A stretch of DNA of 64,000 bases, from positions 1 through 64,000 of the forward strand of contig JAFTCB010000038.1 of assembly GCA_017454905.1 (NCBI GenBank), given 5' to 3'. Position numbers and translations under genes: made by a program. The stretch's first letter is position 1. Every line of letters starts with the position of its first letter. The notes below the pieces were generated by a model, which saw nothing but the letters and a program-made list of their open reading frames with translations, did no database searches and had not been told where the DNA came from. The DNA comes from Bacteroidales bacterium. GTDB taxonomy: Bacteria; Bacteroidota; Bacteroidia; Bacteroidales; UBA932. Below are positions 8,461-16,700 of this stretch, piece after piece.

Positions 8461-8910
8461 TCACCGCAGCCCCAGCATGGCCTCGCAGGCGGACAGGATG
8501 TCCTGGAAGGTCTGCTCGAAATCCCCGGTGTACCAGGGATCGGCTACGTCGCGCGACAGGCCGCGGTAAGACATCATCATGTGGATCTTCCCTTCCGGAT
8601 CCCCGGGGAGGATATCCCTGATCCAGCGCAGGTTGGAACGGTCCATCACGATGATGCGGTCGAAACGGCCGTAATCGGCGGCCGTGACCTGCCGGGCCCG
8701 TTTCTGCGGGTCGAAAGGCACGCCGTGCTGCGTCAGACAGCGCTTTGCAGGCGGATAGATGGGATTGCCGATCTCTTCGGTGGAGACGGCGGCGGATTCG
8801 ATATAATACTCCTCCTCCACCCCATAGGCGCGGACCATCGCCTTGAGGATGAATTCGGCCATCGGGGAGCGGCAGATATTGCCGTGGCAGACAAACAAGA
8901 TGCGCTTCAT
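8461..8910 (-). CDS. Low-molecular-weight protein-tyrosine phosphatase
   Basis: A 149-residue cytoplasmic enzyme of the usual family length. The P-loop CHGNICRS gives nucleophile Cys8 and Arg14, and the general acid is Asp124 in the ADPWYTGDF segment. These enzymes dephosphorylate protein tyrosines, in bacteria often on polysaccharide-export kinases, or arsenate in ArsC-type relatives. No kinase gene is present here. The start is 3 nt after the stop of the flavodiiron gene, so the two form an operon driven from near 10140. Confidence 0.95.
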   Translation of the reverse strand: MKRILFVCHGNICRSPMAEFILKAMVRAYGVEEEYYIESAAVSTEEIGNPIYPPAKRCLTQHGVPFDPQKRARQVTAADYGRFDRIIVMDRSNLRWIRDILPGDPEGKIHMMMSYRGLSRDVADPWYTGDFEQTFQDILSACEAMLGLR

Positions 8911-8913
8911 CCC

Positions 8914-10104
8914 CTATCCTGCCAGGAGGGCGTCTGCGAGCGCCTCGAGAGCCGGGACATCTGCGGCGTGCATGCGGCTGCGCAGGGTGATCTTTTCACC
9001 GACGAGCTGCACGTCCTTCATCGCGGAGAGCATCTCGGTCATCACGCGGCCCGCGGAGGGAGCCCAGCTGCCGTTCTCGATGACGGCGGCGCGGCGCTTC
9101 TGCCAGCCCTTGATCTGCAGGTGCCAGAGGAAATCATGCATCGGCGGGAAGAGGCCGGCGTCGTAGGAGGACGCGGCGACCACCAGGGTCCCGTAGCGGA
9201 AAGCATCCTCGACCGCCTCGGCGATGTCGCAGCGGCAGAGGTCGGTGGTGACGACCTTCGGGCAGCCCTTTTCGCGGAGCATCTCCGCCAGTCTCTCCGC
9301 AGCGGCAGCCGTGCCTCCGTGGATGGAGGCGTAAGCAACGAAGATACCCGGCGTCTCCACGCCGTAGCTGCTCCAGATGCCGTAGAGGTGCAGGGCCTCG
9401 GCAAGCGTGTCGCGGAGCATCGGGCCGTGCAGCGGGCAGATCGTCTGCACGCCGAGCGGGGCCACCTTGGCGAGCACACGCTGGACCTGGGCACCGTATT
9501 TCCCGCAGATATTGAAATAATAGCGGCGCGCCTCGCAAGCCCAGTCCATTTCGGGCGTGCACCACAGGCCGCCGGTCTGCTCCAGGGCGCCGAACTTGCC
9601 GAACGCATCGGCGCTGAAGAGCACCTTGTCCGTCTGGTCAAAACTCATCATCACCTCCGGCCAGTGGACCATCGGCGCCAGCAGGAACTGGAGCGTGTGC
9701 TTGCCCAGCGGCAGGGTATCGCCTTCGCCGACGGCGCGCGTGCGGCCTTCCAGCGCAGCCTGCTCGAAGAACTGCGGCAGCATCTTGATGGCCGGGGCCG
9801 TGGCGACGAGCGTCAGGCCGGGGTATCTCTCCAGCAGCGTGGCGGCACAGGCGGAGTGGTCCGGCTCCATGTGATGGACGATCAGGTAGTCCGGCTGGCG
9901 GCCGTCCAGGGCACCTTCCAGGTTCCGGAGCCATTCGTCTGCCGTACGGTCGTCGCTGGTGTCGAGCACGGCCGTCTTTTCATCCAGGATCAGATAGGAG
10001 TTGTAGGACATCCCTTCGGGGACATCATACTGGTTCTCGAACAAGTCCAGGGTGGCGTCGTCTACGCCGATATAGCGGATATCATCACTGATGGGGCGGA
10101 TCAT
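8914..10104 (-). CDS. FprA-type flavodiiron protein
   Basis: A 396-residue soluble protein. The N-terminal half is a metallo-beta-lactamase-like diiron domain with ligands in the HMEPDH motif (residues 78-83) and later histidines; the C-terminal half (about 255-390) is flavodoxin-like and binds FMN (VAYASIHGGTAAAAE, VVAASSYDAG). Flavodiiron proteins reduce O2 to water or NO to N2O in anaerobes without producing radicals, using electrons from rubredoxin or a reductase. This fits an obligate anaerobe. The gene is divergent from the epimerase gene at 10201 and has its own -7 box; the phosphatase gene follows in the same operon. Confidence 0.95.
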   Translation of the reverse strand: MIRPISDDIRYIGVDDATLDLFENQYDVPEGMSYNSYLILDEKTAVLDTSDDRTADEWLRNLEGALDGRQPDYLIVHHMEPDHSACAATLLERYPGLTLVATAPAIKMLPQFFEQAALEGRTRAVGEGDTLPLGKHTLQFLLAPMVHWPEVMMSFDQTDKVLFSADAFGKFGALEQTGGLWCTPEMDWACEARRYYFNICGKYGAQVQRVLAKVAPLGVQTICPLHGPMLRDTLAEALHLYGIWSSYGVETPGIFVAYASIHGGTAAAAERLAEMLREKGCPKVVTTDLCRCDIAEAVEDAFRYGTLVVAASSYDAGLFPPMHDFLWHLQIKGWQKRRAAVIENGSWAPSAGRVMTEMLSAMKDVQLVGEKITLRSRMHAADVPALEALADALLAG

Positions 10105-10132
10105 AATCTGTCTTGTTTAGCGGTTTGTCCTG

Positions 10133-10140
10133 CAAATTTA
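10133..10140 (-). promoter_or_regulatory. -7 box for the flavodiiron operon
   Basis: Read leftward this is TAAATTTG, 28 nt before the ATG at 10104. It is back to back with the + strand box at 10186-10193, so the 96-bp gap holds divergent promoters. Confidence 0.55.
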
Positions 10141-10185
10141 CAACGATTTTCCCGCATCAGGAAATTTATGCTACGTTGTTTTTCG

Positions 10186-10193
10186 TATCTTTG
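10186..10193 (+). promoter_or_regulatory. -7 box abutting the epimerase start codon
   Basis: TATCTTTG ends 7 nt before the ATG at 10201, which places the expected transcription start at or next to the start codon. This suggests a leaderless mRNA. The -33 region is weak. Confidence 0.5.
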
Positions 10194-10200
10194 GTACCGT

Positions 10201-11199
10201 ATGGTCCTTCTGCTCGGTGCATCCGGCCTCCTCGGCCACAACGTCCTCCGCCTCCTGCTGGAGCGCGGGACAGACGTCCGCGTCCTGCTGCGCCCCGGAT
10301 CCTCCCTGGACCCGTCCTGCCTGGCATCCGGCGTCCTCCCGCAGCCGCAAATCCTGCGCGGCAGCCTGCTGGACTTCGATACGCTGCTGGCAGCCTCCGC
10401 CGGCTGCGAGGCCATCATCAACTGCGCCGGGACCACCGACATGCGCCTGCCGCGCCCGGAAGACTTTTTCCCGGTCAACCGGGACCTCCCGGAAATGCTG
10501 ACCCGGGTGCTGGAGGCGGGCGGCATCCGCACCCTGGTACATACCAGCACCGCCAACACGCTCGCAGGCGGCACGCGGGAGCATCCCGCCGACGAGTCCT
10601 CCCCTTTCGGCGCGCCCTTCGACCGTTCCCCCTACGCCATCAGCAAAAAAGCCGGCGAGGAGCTGCTGCGCAGCTGGGCAGCCGCGCATCCGGAAAGGCG
10701 CGTCATCATCGTCAACCCGGGATTCATGATCGGGCCGTATGATACCAAGCCTTCATCGGGTACGCTGCTGCTGACCGGCTGGCGGAAGCCGCTGATGGCC
10801 GGTCCCCGGGGCGGGAAAAGTTTCATCCCCGTGCGGGATGCCGCCACCGCCATCGTCAACGCACTGGCACGCGGGGAGAACGGCCGCTATCTCCTGACGG
10901 GAGAAGCCATGACGCTCCGGGAATTCTATGCCCTCCAGGCACGCACATGCGGCTATCGGCAGCGGTTTTTCACCTTGCCTGCCGCCCTCACGCGCCTCGC
11001 CGGACGCCTCGGAGACAGACTCCAGCGCCTGGGGATCCGCACCCTGCTCTGCACGCACAACACGGACCAGCTGCTTATCGAAGAATGGTATGACTGCAGC
11101 AAGGCGGAGCGCGAACTCGGCCTCCCGCATACACCCGTAGCCGACGCGATCCGCGACTACTTCACCTGGCGCGCATCCGCCTGCAAGGTCAGGCTGTGA
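10201..11199 (+). CDS. NAD(P)-dependent epimerase/dehydratase (extended SDR)
   Basis: A 332-residue Rossmann-fold enzyme. The nucleotide-binding motif GASGLLG is at residues 6-12, immediately after the ATG, so the 10201 start is well supported even though the frame is open far upstream. Later come the catalytic Y-x3-K (SPYAISKKAGEEL) and an NPGFMIGP loop typical of extended short-chain dehydrogenases acting on nucleotide sugars, dihydroflavonols or steroids. The substrate cannot be decided. The last 43 nt overlap, tail to tail, with the ABC ATPase gene on the other strand. Confidence 0.88.
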   Translation: MVLLLGASGLLGHNVLRLLLERGTDVRVLLRPGSSLDPSCLASGVLPQPQILRGSLLDFDTLLAASAGCEAIINCAGTTDMRLPRPEDFFPVNRDLPEMLTRVLEAGGIRTLVHTSTANTLAGGTREHPADESSPFGAPFDRSPYAISKKAGEELLRSWAAAHPERRVIIVNPGFMIGPYDTKPSSGTLLLTGWRKPLMAGPRGGKSFIPVRDAATAIVNALARGENGRYLLTGEAMTLREFYALQARTCGYRQRFFTLPAALTRLAGRLGDRLQRLGIRTLLCTHNTDQLLIEEWYDCSKAERELGLPHTPVADAIRDYFTWRASACKVRL

Positions 11200-12440
11200 T
11201 CGATACAGGCCGGATACTCCTCCGGGAAATGCGTGACCATCAGCAGCGTCTTGCCGGGAGCGCCGCAGAAGCGGTCCAGCAAGCCCTTGACATGACGGCG
11301 CCGGTCCTCGTCCAGGCCGTGCAGCGGCTCATCGAGGATGTATAACGGCGGATCCTTGACGAAGGCACGCGCCACGAGACAAAGCCGCTGCTGTCCGCTG
11401 GAGAGGCGCAGGAAGGGCCTTTCGGTCAAGTCGCCGATGCCGAATTCCTCCATCCACCGCCGCGCCGTAGCGCGCTGCCCTTCCGTCGGATGGCGGTACA
11501 GGCCTTCGGTATCGAAAAGCCCGCTGGTCACGATGTCCAGGGCAGGCGCATCCACCTGGAAGGCCCGGTGCAGTTCCGGGCTGACGAATCCGATGTTCCG
11601 CTTGATGTCCCAGATGGTCTCCCCCGTCCCCCGGGGACGGCCGAACAACTCGATGTCGCAGGCGTATGCCTGGGGATTGTCGGCACAGATCAGACTCAGG
11701 AGCGTGCTCTTGCCACTGCCGTTGGCCCCGGTCAGCGCCCAATGCTCCCCCCGCCGCACCGTCCAGTTCAGGCGGTCCAGGACCACGCGCTCCCCGAACC
11801 GGATGGTCACATCCCGCATCCGGATCACCGCCGGCGGGCAGACCTGCTCCAGATAGGTCTCCAGCGGGACTTTTTCCTCTGCTGTGCCTTCCCGGACAGG
11901 GATCACATGCGTGATGAATGACGGGATCTCCGCTGCGCGCGACAGCACCAGCACAAGGGTGGTCGTGGGGGTCAGGGACGCCAGCAAGTCTGTCAGCAGG
12001 CGGCGCGCCCCGGGATCCAGTCCGATATAGGGATTGTCGATCACCAGGACCGAAGGGCCGCCCAGCAGCGCCCGCGTAAGCTGGAATTTGCGCAGTTCGC
12101 CGGAAGACAGGGTCACGAGGTGTTTGTCCAGGACCGGTGCCAGCCCGAACAGGGCCGTCAGTGCATCCAGCCGGCGGAGGGCAGCCTCGGGATCAGCGCT
12201 GCGGGCAGCTTCCTTTCGCAGCTGCTCCCCGGCCGAGGGCGGATCGTCCTCCAGGGTGAACAGGTTCCAGCGCTGCTGCATGAAGAAATTGCGGTCGCCG
12301 TACCCGCCGTACGAATCCCGGAAGGTGATGTATTTGGCGCCGGCCTGCCCGGCAAACGCGGCGGCAAGACGGCTTTTGCCGGAGGCATTGCCGCCCACCA
12401 GGGCGACCTGCTCCCCTTTCCGGATATCCAGGGTCTCCAT
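11157..12440 (-). CDS. ModF-like protein with two ABC ATPase domains
   Basis: A 427-residue cytoplasmic protein made of two ABC nucleotide-binding domains and no membrane part. Domain 1 (about 1-200) has Walker A GGNASGKS, signature LSSGE and a Walker B ending in VIDNP, where the usual catalytic Glu is Asn. Domain 2 (about 205-425) is canonical, with GANGSGKS, LSSGQ and ILDEP. The layout matches ModF/PhrA-type proteins, associated in E. coli with molybdate transport, but no molybdate genes are visible, so the role here is open. It overlaps the stop of tcdA by one base (TGATG), so translation is coupled, and its 3' end overlaps the convergent epimerase gene. Confidence 0.85.
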   Translation of the reverse strand: METLDIRKGEQVALVGGNASGKSRLAAAFAGQAGAKYITFRDSYGGYGDRNFFMQQRWNLFTLEDDPPSAGEQLRKEAARSADPEAALRRLDALTALFGLAPVLDKHLVTLSSGELRKFQLTRALLGGPSVLVIDNPYIGLDPGARRLLTDLLASLTPTTTLVLVLSRAAEIPSFITHVIPVREGTAEEKVPLETYLEQVCPPAVIRMRDVTIRFGERVVLDRLNWTVRRGEHWALTGANGSGKSTLLSLICADNPQAYACDIELFGRPRGTGETIWDIKRNIGFVSPELHRAFQVDAPALDIVTSGLFDTEGLYRHPTEGQRATARRWMEEFGIGDLTERPFLRLSSGQQRLCLVARAFVKDPPLYILDEPLHGLDEDRRRHVKGLLDRFCGAPGKTLLMVTHFPEEYPACIDHSLTLQADARQVK

Positions 12441-13180
12441 CAGGCGGTCATTTTTTGATAGACATCTTCGATCACCAGTCCGGCCAGTGTCATCCCGAAA
12501 ATGGCGGTGATGTGCGCCAGCGAGCCGTTGATCTGCGCTTTGTTGAACAGGTCCGTCTCCGCCTCGGCGCGCCCGCCCCGGTTGGGCAGGACCTCCTCAT
12601 CATAGACGCAGCGGAACTTGTGGCCGGGCCAGGTGTGGTTCTGCTTGAATTTCTTGCGGAGAGCGGCCCCGAGCGGACAGCCGCGGACGTTCCAGAACTC
12701 CGTCACGCGCACCTGGGTAGGATCGATTTTGAGGGCGGCGCCCATCGAGCTGAAGAAGACGGCCGGTGTGCGTGTCCCGCGCAGGATCAGTTCGCCCTTG
12801 TCCTTGAGCGAATCGATGGCATCCAGGATGTAATCGTATCCGTCGAGGTCGAAGGTCTCCGCGGTTTCCGCGCTGAAAATGCGTTGTACGGTTACGATGT
12901 CTGCCTCCGGATCGATCTCCAGCAGGCGTTCGCGGAGCGCTTCCACCTTCACCTGGCCGACAGTGCGGCGCGTGGCCATCAATTGCCGGTTCACATTGCT
13001 CTCGCTGATCCGGTCGGCATCCACGAGCGTGAGGTGGCGCACCCCGGAGCGGACCAGGCCCTCGGCGCACCAGCTCCCGACGCCGCCGGTGCCGAACAGG
13101 ATGACGCGGACCTCATGCAGGCGTCCGAGCACGTCGGCGCCCAGCAGCAGTTCGGTCCGGTTCGAAAAGGCATTCTCCAT
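12440..13180 (-). CDS. tcdA: tRNA threonylcarbamoyladenosine dehydratase
   Basis: A 246-residue ThiF/E1-like enzyme. The glycine-rich ATP-binding motif GTGGVGSWCAEGLVRSG is at about residues 30-46, followed by LVDAD, the conserved NRQ (NVNRQLMA), and the DAIDSLKDKG segment characteristic of TcdA (CsdL/YgdL). It cyclises t6A to ct6A at tRNA position 37 using ATP. The length and motif order are those of the family. A TAnnTTTA box lies 5 nt upstream of the ATG. The downstream ABC ATPase gene starts within the stop codon. Confidence 0.93.
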   Translation of the reverse strand: MENAFSNRTELLLGADVLGRLHEVRVILFGTGGVGSWCAEGLVRSGVRHLTLVDADRISESNVNRQLMATRRTVGQVKVEALRERLLEIDPEADIVTVQRIFSAETAETFDLDGYDYILDAIDSLKDKGELILRGTRTPAVFFSSMGAALKIDPTQVRVTEFWNVRGCPLGAALRKKFKQNHTWPGHKFRCVYDEEVLPNRGGRAEAETDLFNKAQINGSLAHITAIFGMTLAGLVIEDVYQKMTA

Positions 13181-13185
13181 GGGAG

Positions 13186-13193
13186 TAAAGGTA
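13186..13193 (-). promoter_or_regulatory. -7-like box abutting tcdA
   Basis: Read leftward this is TACCTTTA, ending 5 nt before the tcdA ATG. It differs from the consensus only at the last base and implies a leaderless or nearly leaderless transcript. Confidence 0.4.
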
Positions 13194-13213
13194 ACAATTT
13201 CTGCGGGAATTCC

Positions 13214-14446
13214 CTACTCCACACCCAATGCGGCCAGCAGACGCGCCGTGGCGTCCAGTTTGGCCGCCTGCGCATCTGCCGTTGACAGGGCCACGTCATT
13301 GAACGTCCGGATCGCTTTCAGCAATTCCAGCAGCGAAGCATCTCCGTGCGAATAAGAGCACTCGACGCCTTCCAGAATGGAGCGGGCATTTCCGACGATT
13401 TCATCCGAATAATGTGTGGCGACTTCGCAGGCGGCTTCCCAGGCATTCCAGGCCTTGGCAACTTCGGTCCGGACCATCTGCCGCGCGGCATGCAGGTAAT
13501 GCTCCGCCTGCTGGACGGATGCCTCCGCCGCGGCACGCTCTCCCCGGTTGAGCGAAGAAAACTTCAGGGGGATGGTCACACCGACCGAGATGCCGTTGAA
13601 CTCAGGTGCCGGGGCGATCTCGTTGCGCACCTCGGAACTGTGAGCATAGGCAAGCGCAAGTCCCAGCTCCATCGCCCGGGACGCACGGACCAGGGCGAGG
13701 TTCTTCTGCGACAGCTTGTGGGAAAGCTCGGCCGCCTTGAGATCAGCGCGGTTGGCTTCCGCCACCTCCATCAATTCTGCAGCACCGTAGGGAATCAGGA
13801 ATTCGGGCAGTTCTTCGTCCGCCAGGTCCCCGACCGGCTGGCCTCCGGCAAGCAAGGAAAGATCCGCCAGCGCATTGAGGTATTCCGCATGGGCTTCCAG
13901 CCATGCTCCTTTCTGTGCGATGGCTTCCAGGGCCGACTCCCGGGCATCCGAAGGACGGATATCCCCCAGGGCGGCACGCACGCTGTCCGCAGCGGCCACC
14001 CGCTGCATCGTCTCAGAAGCCGTACGCAGGATGCGTTCCCGCTCACGGGCCTCCCAGGCCGTTCCCCACGCTAGGGTAGCCTGTTCCCGCAGGATGCGGA
14101 AATAATCCGCCAGGGCTGCCTCGGAGAGTTCTTTTTCGGTCGCAGCGACGCCGATCCGCGCCTTGCGGACCCCGCCGAGCGAGAACGTGTAGGCCAGTTC
14201 CGCCCCGAAGACGCGGCCCATCATCAGGCGCCGGTCGTCGTTGTCCTCATAGGAGACGGTCAACTCCGGGTCATTGAATACCCGGGCAGCCTGGAGATTC
14301 GCTTCCGCGATCTCTACGTTATATTTCTCCGCGAGGTACGATGCATTCTCCCGCGCGACCGTTTGCAGGAAAAGGTCGTAGCTGAACGGCTGCGCCCCCA
14401 GCGCAAAGGGCAGCAGTATCAGGAGGAGGCTAAGGGTCTTCTTCAT
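13214..14446 (-). CDS. TolC/CzcC-family outer-membrane efflux protein
   Basis: A 410-residue protein with a cleavable signal peptide (MKKTLSLLLILLPFALGA). I chose this ATG because the 8 codons upstream lack signal character. Two long helical repeats rich in Ala and Glu (about 25-205 and 225-405), with the motifs AEANLQAARVFNDPEL and LSQKNLALVRASR, are the OEP repeats that form the periplasmic helical tunnel; the family is closest to CzcC/CusC. Such proteins need an RND or ABC pump and an adaptor. Neither is present: only fragments of an RND pump remain just upstream. The gene may therefore be an orphan or may serve a pump encoded elsewhere. Confidence 0.88.
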   Translation of the reverse strand: MKKTLSLLLILLPFALGAQPFSYDLFLQTVARENASYLAEKYNVEIAEANLQAARVFNDPELTVSYEDNDDRRLMMGRVFGAELAYTFSLGGVRKARIGVAATEKELSEAALADYFRILREQATLAWGTAWEARERERILRTASETMQRVAAADSVRAALGDIRPSDARESALEAIAQKGAWLEAHAEYLNALADLSLLAGGQPVGDLADEELPEFLIPYGAAELMEVAEANRADLKAAELSHKLSQKNLALVRASRAMELGLALAYAHSSEVRNEIAPAPEFNGISVGVTIPLKFSSLNRGERAAAEASVQQAEHYLHAARQMVRTEVAKAWNAWEAACEVATHYSDEIVGNARSILEGVECSYSHGDASLLELLKAIRTFNDVALSTADAQAAKLDATARLLAALGVE

Positions 14447-14662
14447 GCTCGGGAAGGGATTTCTGTTCATGGCAGCGTTCCATCAGGTAATAGAGCGCCG
14501 GGAAGATTTACAGGGTGATAACGGTTGAGAAGGGCACGAGTCCCGGGATCCGGACGCCTTCCGGCAGGAGTGCCAGCACACCGTGGAATTGATGTAGCCA
14601 AGAGACAGCAGCACGGTCAGTACTGCCACCAGCAAGGTGTGGATACGTCCTGTCTTTTTCAT
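14447..14662 (-). pseudogene. Debris of an RND efflux gene set
   Basis: Two pieces are joined. From the ATG at 14662 a short frame starts with a signal/anchor sequence (MKKTGRIHTLLVAVLTV) and runs out of coding character after about 25 codons. In another frame, at about 14450-14570, the sequence reads VPFSTVITL, stop, IFPALYYLMER, which matches the last transmembrane helix and C-terminus of CusA/CzcA pumps with an in-frame stop. I infer a large deletion that removed the adaptor and pump and left the TolC-type gene downstream. Confidence 0.6.
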
Positions 14663-14723
14663 CAGAGAATTGCAAAGATAATTATTTTCAATAGCTTTTC
14701 AGTCCTGTCAGGGACAATTCACG

Positions 14724-14752
14724 AAAAAAGCCGGTCGCTTCCGCAACCGGCT
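14724..14752 (-). terminator. Rho-independent terminator after the 14775 gene
   Basis: Arms AGCCGGTCGC (14729-14738) and GCAACCGGCT (14743-14752), loop TTCC, with six A residues on the left that become a T-run when read leftward. It sits 23 nt past the stop of the outer-membrane protein gene. Confidence 0.8.
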
Positions 14753-14774
14753 CCTGGGATTCGTTGAATTCAAA

Positions 14775-15380
14775 TTAGAACAGGAAGGCGACGCCGACGC
14801 GCATCTGGTTGCGGCGGACCGTCACATCCGACACGGAAGTGCGGTTGAGCATGCCCCAGTCATAACCGAAGGTGACGCGGAATTTCTCCATCATCTCAAT
14901 GCCGGCACCGGCGCCGAGCATCACGTCGAAGCGCTTGAGGTTGTCGTCGCTGTCGTAGCGGTTGTAGGAGGAGTTCTGGGTCTGGTACACGGAGGCGATG
15001 CCGAAGGAAAGGGTCGGGCCGCCATAGACGAAGACGCGGAAATCGGAGCTCAGGTCCATACCGAGGTTGAGCATCAACGGAGCGTTGATCATGTGATCGG
15101 TCTGGCGTGCACCCTCGATCTTGAGGCCCCAGATGGAAGCGACGTTCTTCTTCGAAGTCATGGCATAGTAGATGCCCGGCATGAAACTGAGGTTTTCGGT
15201 GATCGGCATGGTCACGTCGATACCCGCGTAGAAGCCGTCGGTCGGCTGGGTGGAGGACAGGGATCCTACCTTGGTGTTTTCAATGGAACGGAGATAGCCG
15301 GCGCTGACAGCAGGCTGTGCGATGGCGTCAATGCCCAAGAGCATCATGGACGCTGCAAGAATGGTAACAATCTTTTTCAT
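14775..15380 (-). CDS. Small outer-membrane beta-barrel protein
   Basis: A 201-residue protein with a signal peptide cleaved after AIAQ (about residue 22). The mature part alternates hydrophobic and polar residues and ends in RVGVAFLF, a C-terminal aromatic typical of outer-membrane barrels. It fits the OMP_b-brl family (PF13505/PF13568-like), eight strands by length. The gene is monocistronic, with a good -7 box (15411-15418) and a terminator. Function is unknown: such proteins are structural or act as small porins. Confidence 0.8.
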   Translation of the reverse strand: MKKIVTILAASMMLLGIDAIAQPAVSAGYLRSIENTKVGSLSSTQPTDGFYAGIDVTMPITENLSFMPGIYYAMTSKKNVASIWGLKIEGARQTDHMINAPLMLNLGMDLSSDFRVFVYGGPTLSFGIASVYQTQNSSYNRYDSDDNLKRFDVMLGAGAGIEMMEKFRVTFGYDWGMLNRTSVSDVTVRRNQMRVGVAFLF

Positions 15381-15410
15381 TTCGAATAATTGTTGGTTGA
15401 TTTTGGGCTA

Positions 15411-15440
15411 CAAAACTACAAAAAAAGCGCCAAAAGCAAA
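15411..15440 (-). promoter_or_regulatory. Promoter for the 15380 outer-membrane protein gene
   Basis: Read leftward, TTTG at 15440-15437 and TAGTTTTG at 15418-15411 are separated by 18 bp. The leader would be about 25 nt. Confidence 0.55.
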
Positions 15441-15456
15441 AAAATCGGCCGGGTTA

Positions 15457-15487
15457 TTGACCATCAGGAAACATTTTGGTACCTTTG
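15457..15487 (+). promoter_or_regulatory. Promoter for the 15510 lipoprotein gene
   Basis: TTG at 15457-15459 and TACCTTTG at 15480-15487 with 20 bp between, giving a leader of about 17 nt before the ATG at 15510. Confidence 0.65.
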
Positions 15488-15509
15488 GAAAACATTTAAA
15501 CTGGTTATT

Positions 15510-16700
15510 ATGAAAAACTTCATCTCTTCCTTTGCGGCAGCCGCCGCGCTCTTGTTCCCGCTGACACTGTCTCTATCATCCTGCTCCGGCAGGGCTTCCA
15601 TGGACGCTCCCAACACCCACAATCCGCCGGAACGCGCCCTCAACGGCACCGGCTTCGGGCTTGTCGCCCTGGATGGCGAGCGGGGCTTCAGCAAGGACTC
15701 CAACTATGTTTTCGAGGGAGAATGGCGGGACGGCCATTTCTGGTTCGGACGCGAGAAACTGGACACCATGCAACTCAACATCACCCCCACCAACTCGATT
15801 GTACTGAAGATCTCTTCCGAAGATCCGGCCTTCGAAGGCGTCAACGCAGCCAGTTCCTCCCGCTGCATCGACATCGTCCCGGACGCCGGCGACCGCAGCA
15901 GTTTCCACCTGGAGTGGGTCGAAGAAGGCCAATCCCGCATCACCCTCTGGTGCGGCGAAGGACCTGCCCGGCACGAGATCAGCTTTATCGCAACCTCCAG
16001 AAAAGAAATCCCCATGACCGGCATCAAAGTCCGCATCGACGGCGTGGAGGGAGAAATGGCGGTTACACACCCAAACGAAGTGAACGATAATGGCGAGAGT
16101 ATTCATTATATCTTCTATGGCAAACCAGCCATCGCTAAACTAGGTCTCAAATTGTACAGCACGCTTGTACAAGAATACAACTCCGGATATGACCGGAACG
16201 ATATATCCCGGCATGTCATATTCGAGATAGCCGGTCCCATTCCTCTGAATGCCACACCTACAGAGAAGATTTATACAGCTTTTGATGCGATCGGAATCAT
16301 TGAAAATGGAGTTTTCGGAGATCCTGGCAAACTTAGTCCTTCTACGGCCTATTGGATTTATGGCTTGTATTTGGAAAACCTTAAACACAACCCGGATTTC
16401 AGATGGTTCAACCCAGTTTCATTGGAATCGGATGACATCGGATTGTCTCTGTTAAGGCATTATAAAGAAACAGACCTTTATACTTTGTATCCTGCGGATT
16501 TAAGAGAAAGATGCTGTTGGGTGTGGCCACAGACAAATAGTCTCCCAAATGCCGGGGATGCTATATCCGTCGCTTTCTATCAAGGTGACTATACCGTCAT
16601 TGAGGATTCTGGCGGATATTATATTCGAATGGATGCAGTATTGTTCCAGAAACTATTCGTTTTCAATAATCTCAAAAACTGGTGGTATTACGGTGAATAG
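15510..16700 (+). CDS. Hypothetical lipoprotein, compositionally chimeric
   Basis: A 396-residue exported protein. The signal peptide ends in a lipobox (LSLSSC, Cys at about 27), so it is a lipoprotein. I chose the ATG at 15510 because it lies just downstream of a clear promoter and starts the signal peptide. No known domain is recognised. The first about 190 codons (to roughly 16080) are GC-rich like the host; the rest is clearly AT-richer, with different codon choice. The protein sequence continues without a stop, so the 3' half may have been replaced by recombination. The convergent fimbrial tip gene shows the same change at its 3' end. Confidence 0.7.
   Translation: MKNFISSFAAAAALLFPLTLSLSSCSGRASMDAPNTHNPPERALNGTGFGLVALDGERGFSKDSNYVFEGEWRDGHFWFGREKLDTMQLNITPTNSIVLKISSEDPAFEGVNAASSSRCIDIVPDAGDRSSFHLEWVEEGQSRITLWCGEGPARHEISFIATSRKEIPMTGIKVRIDGVEGEMAVTHPNEVNDNGESIHYIFYGKPAIAKLGLKLYSTLVQEYNSGYDRNDISRHVIFEIAGPIPLNATPTEKIYTAFDAIGIIENGVFGDPGKLSPSTAYWIYGLYLENLKHNPDFRWFNPVSLESDDIGLSLLRHYKETDLYTLYPADLRERCCWVWPQTNSLPNAGDAISVAFYQGDYTVIEDSGGYYIRMDAVLFQKLFVFNNLKNWWYYGE

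Noticed and set aside
8581-10200. N-terminal extension of the epimerase frame, open far upstream
   Set aside because: The Rossmann motif starts six residues after the ATG at 10201, and the upstream part is antisense to the phosphatase and flavodiiron genes.
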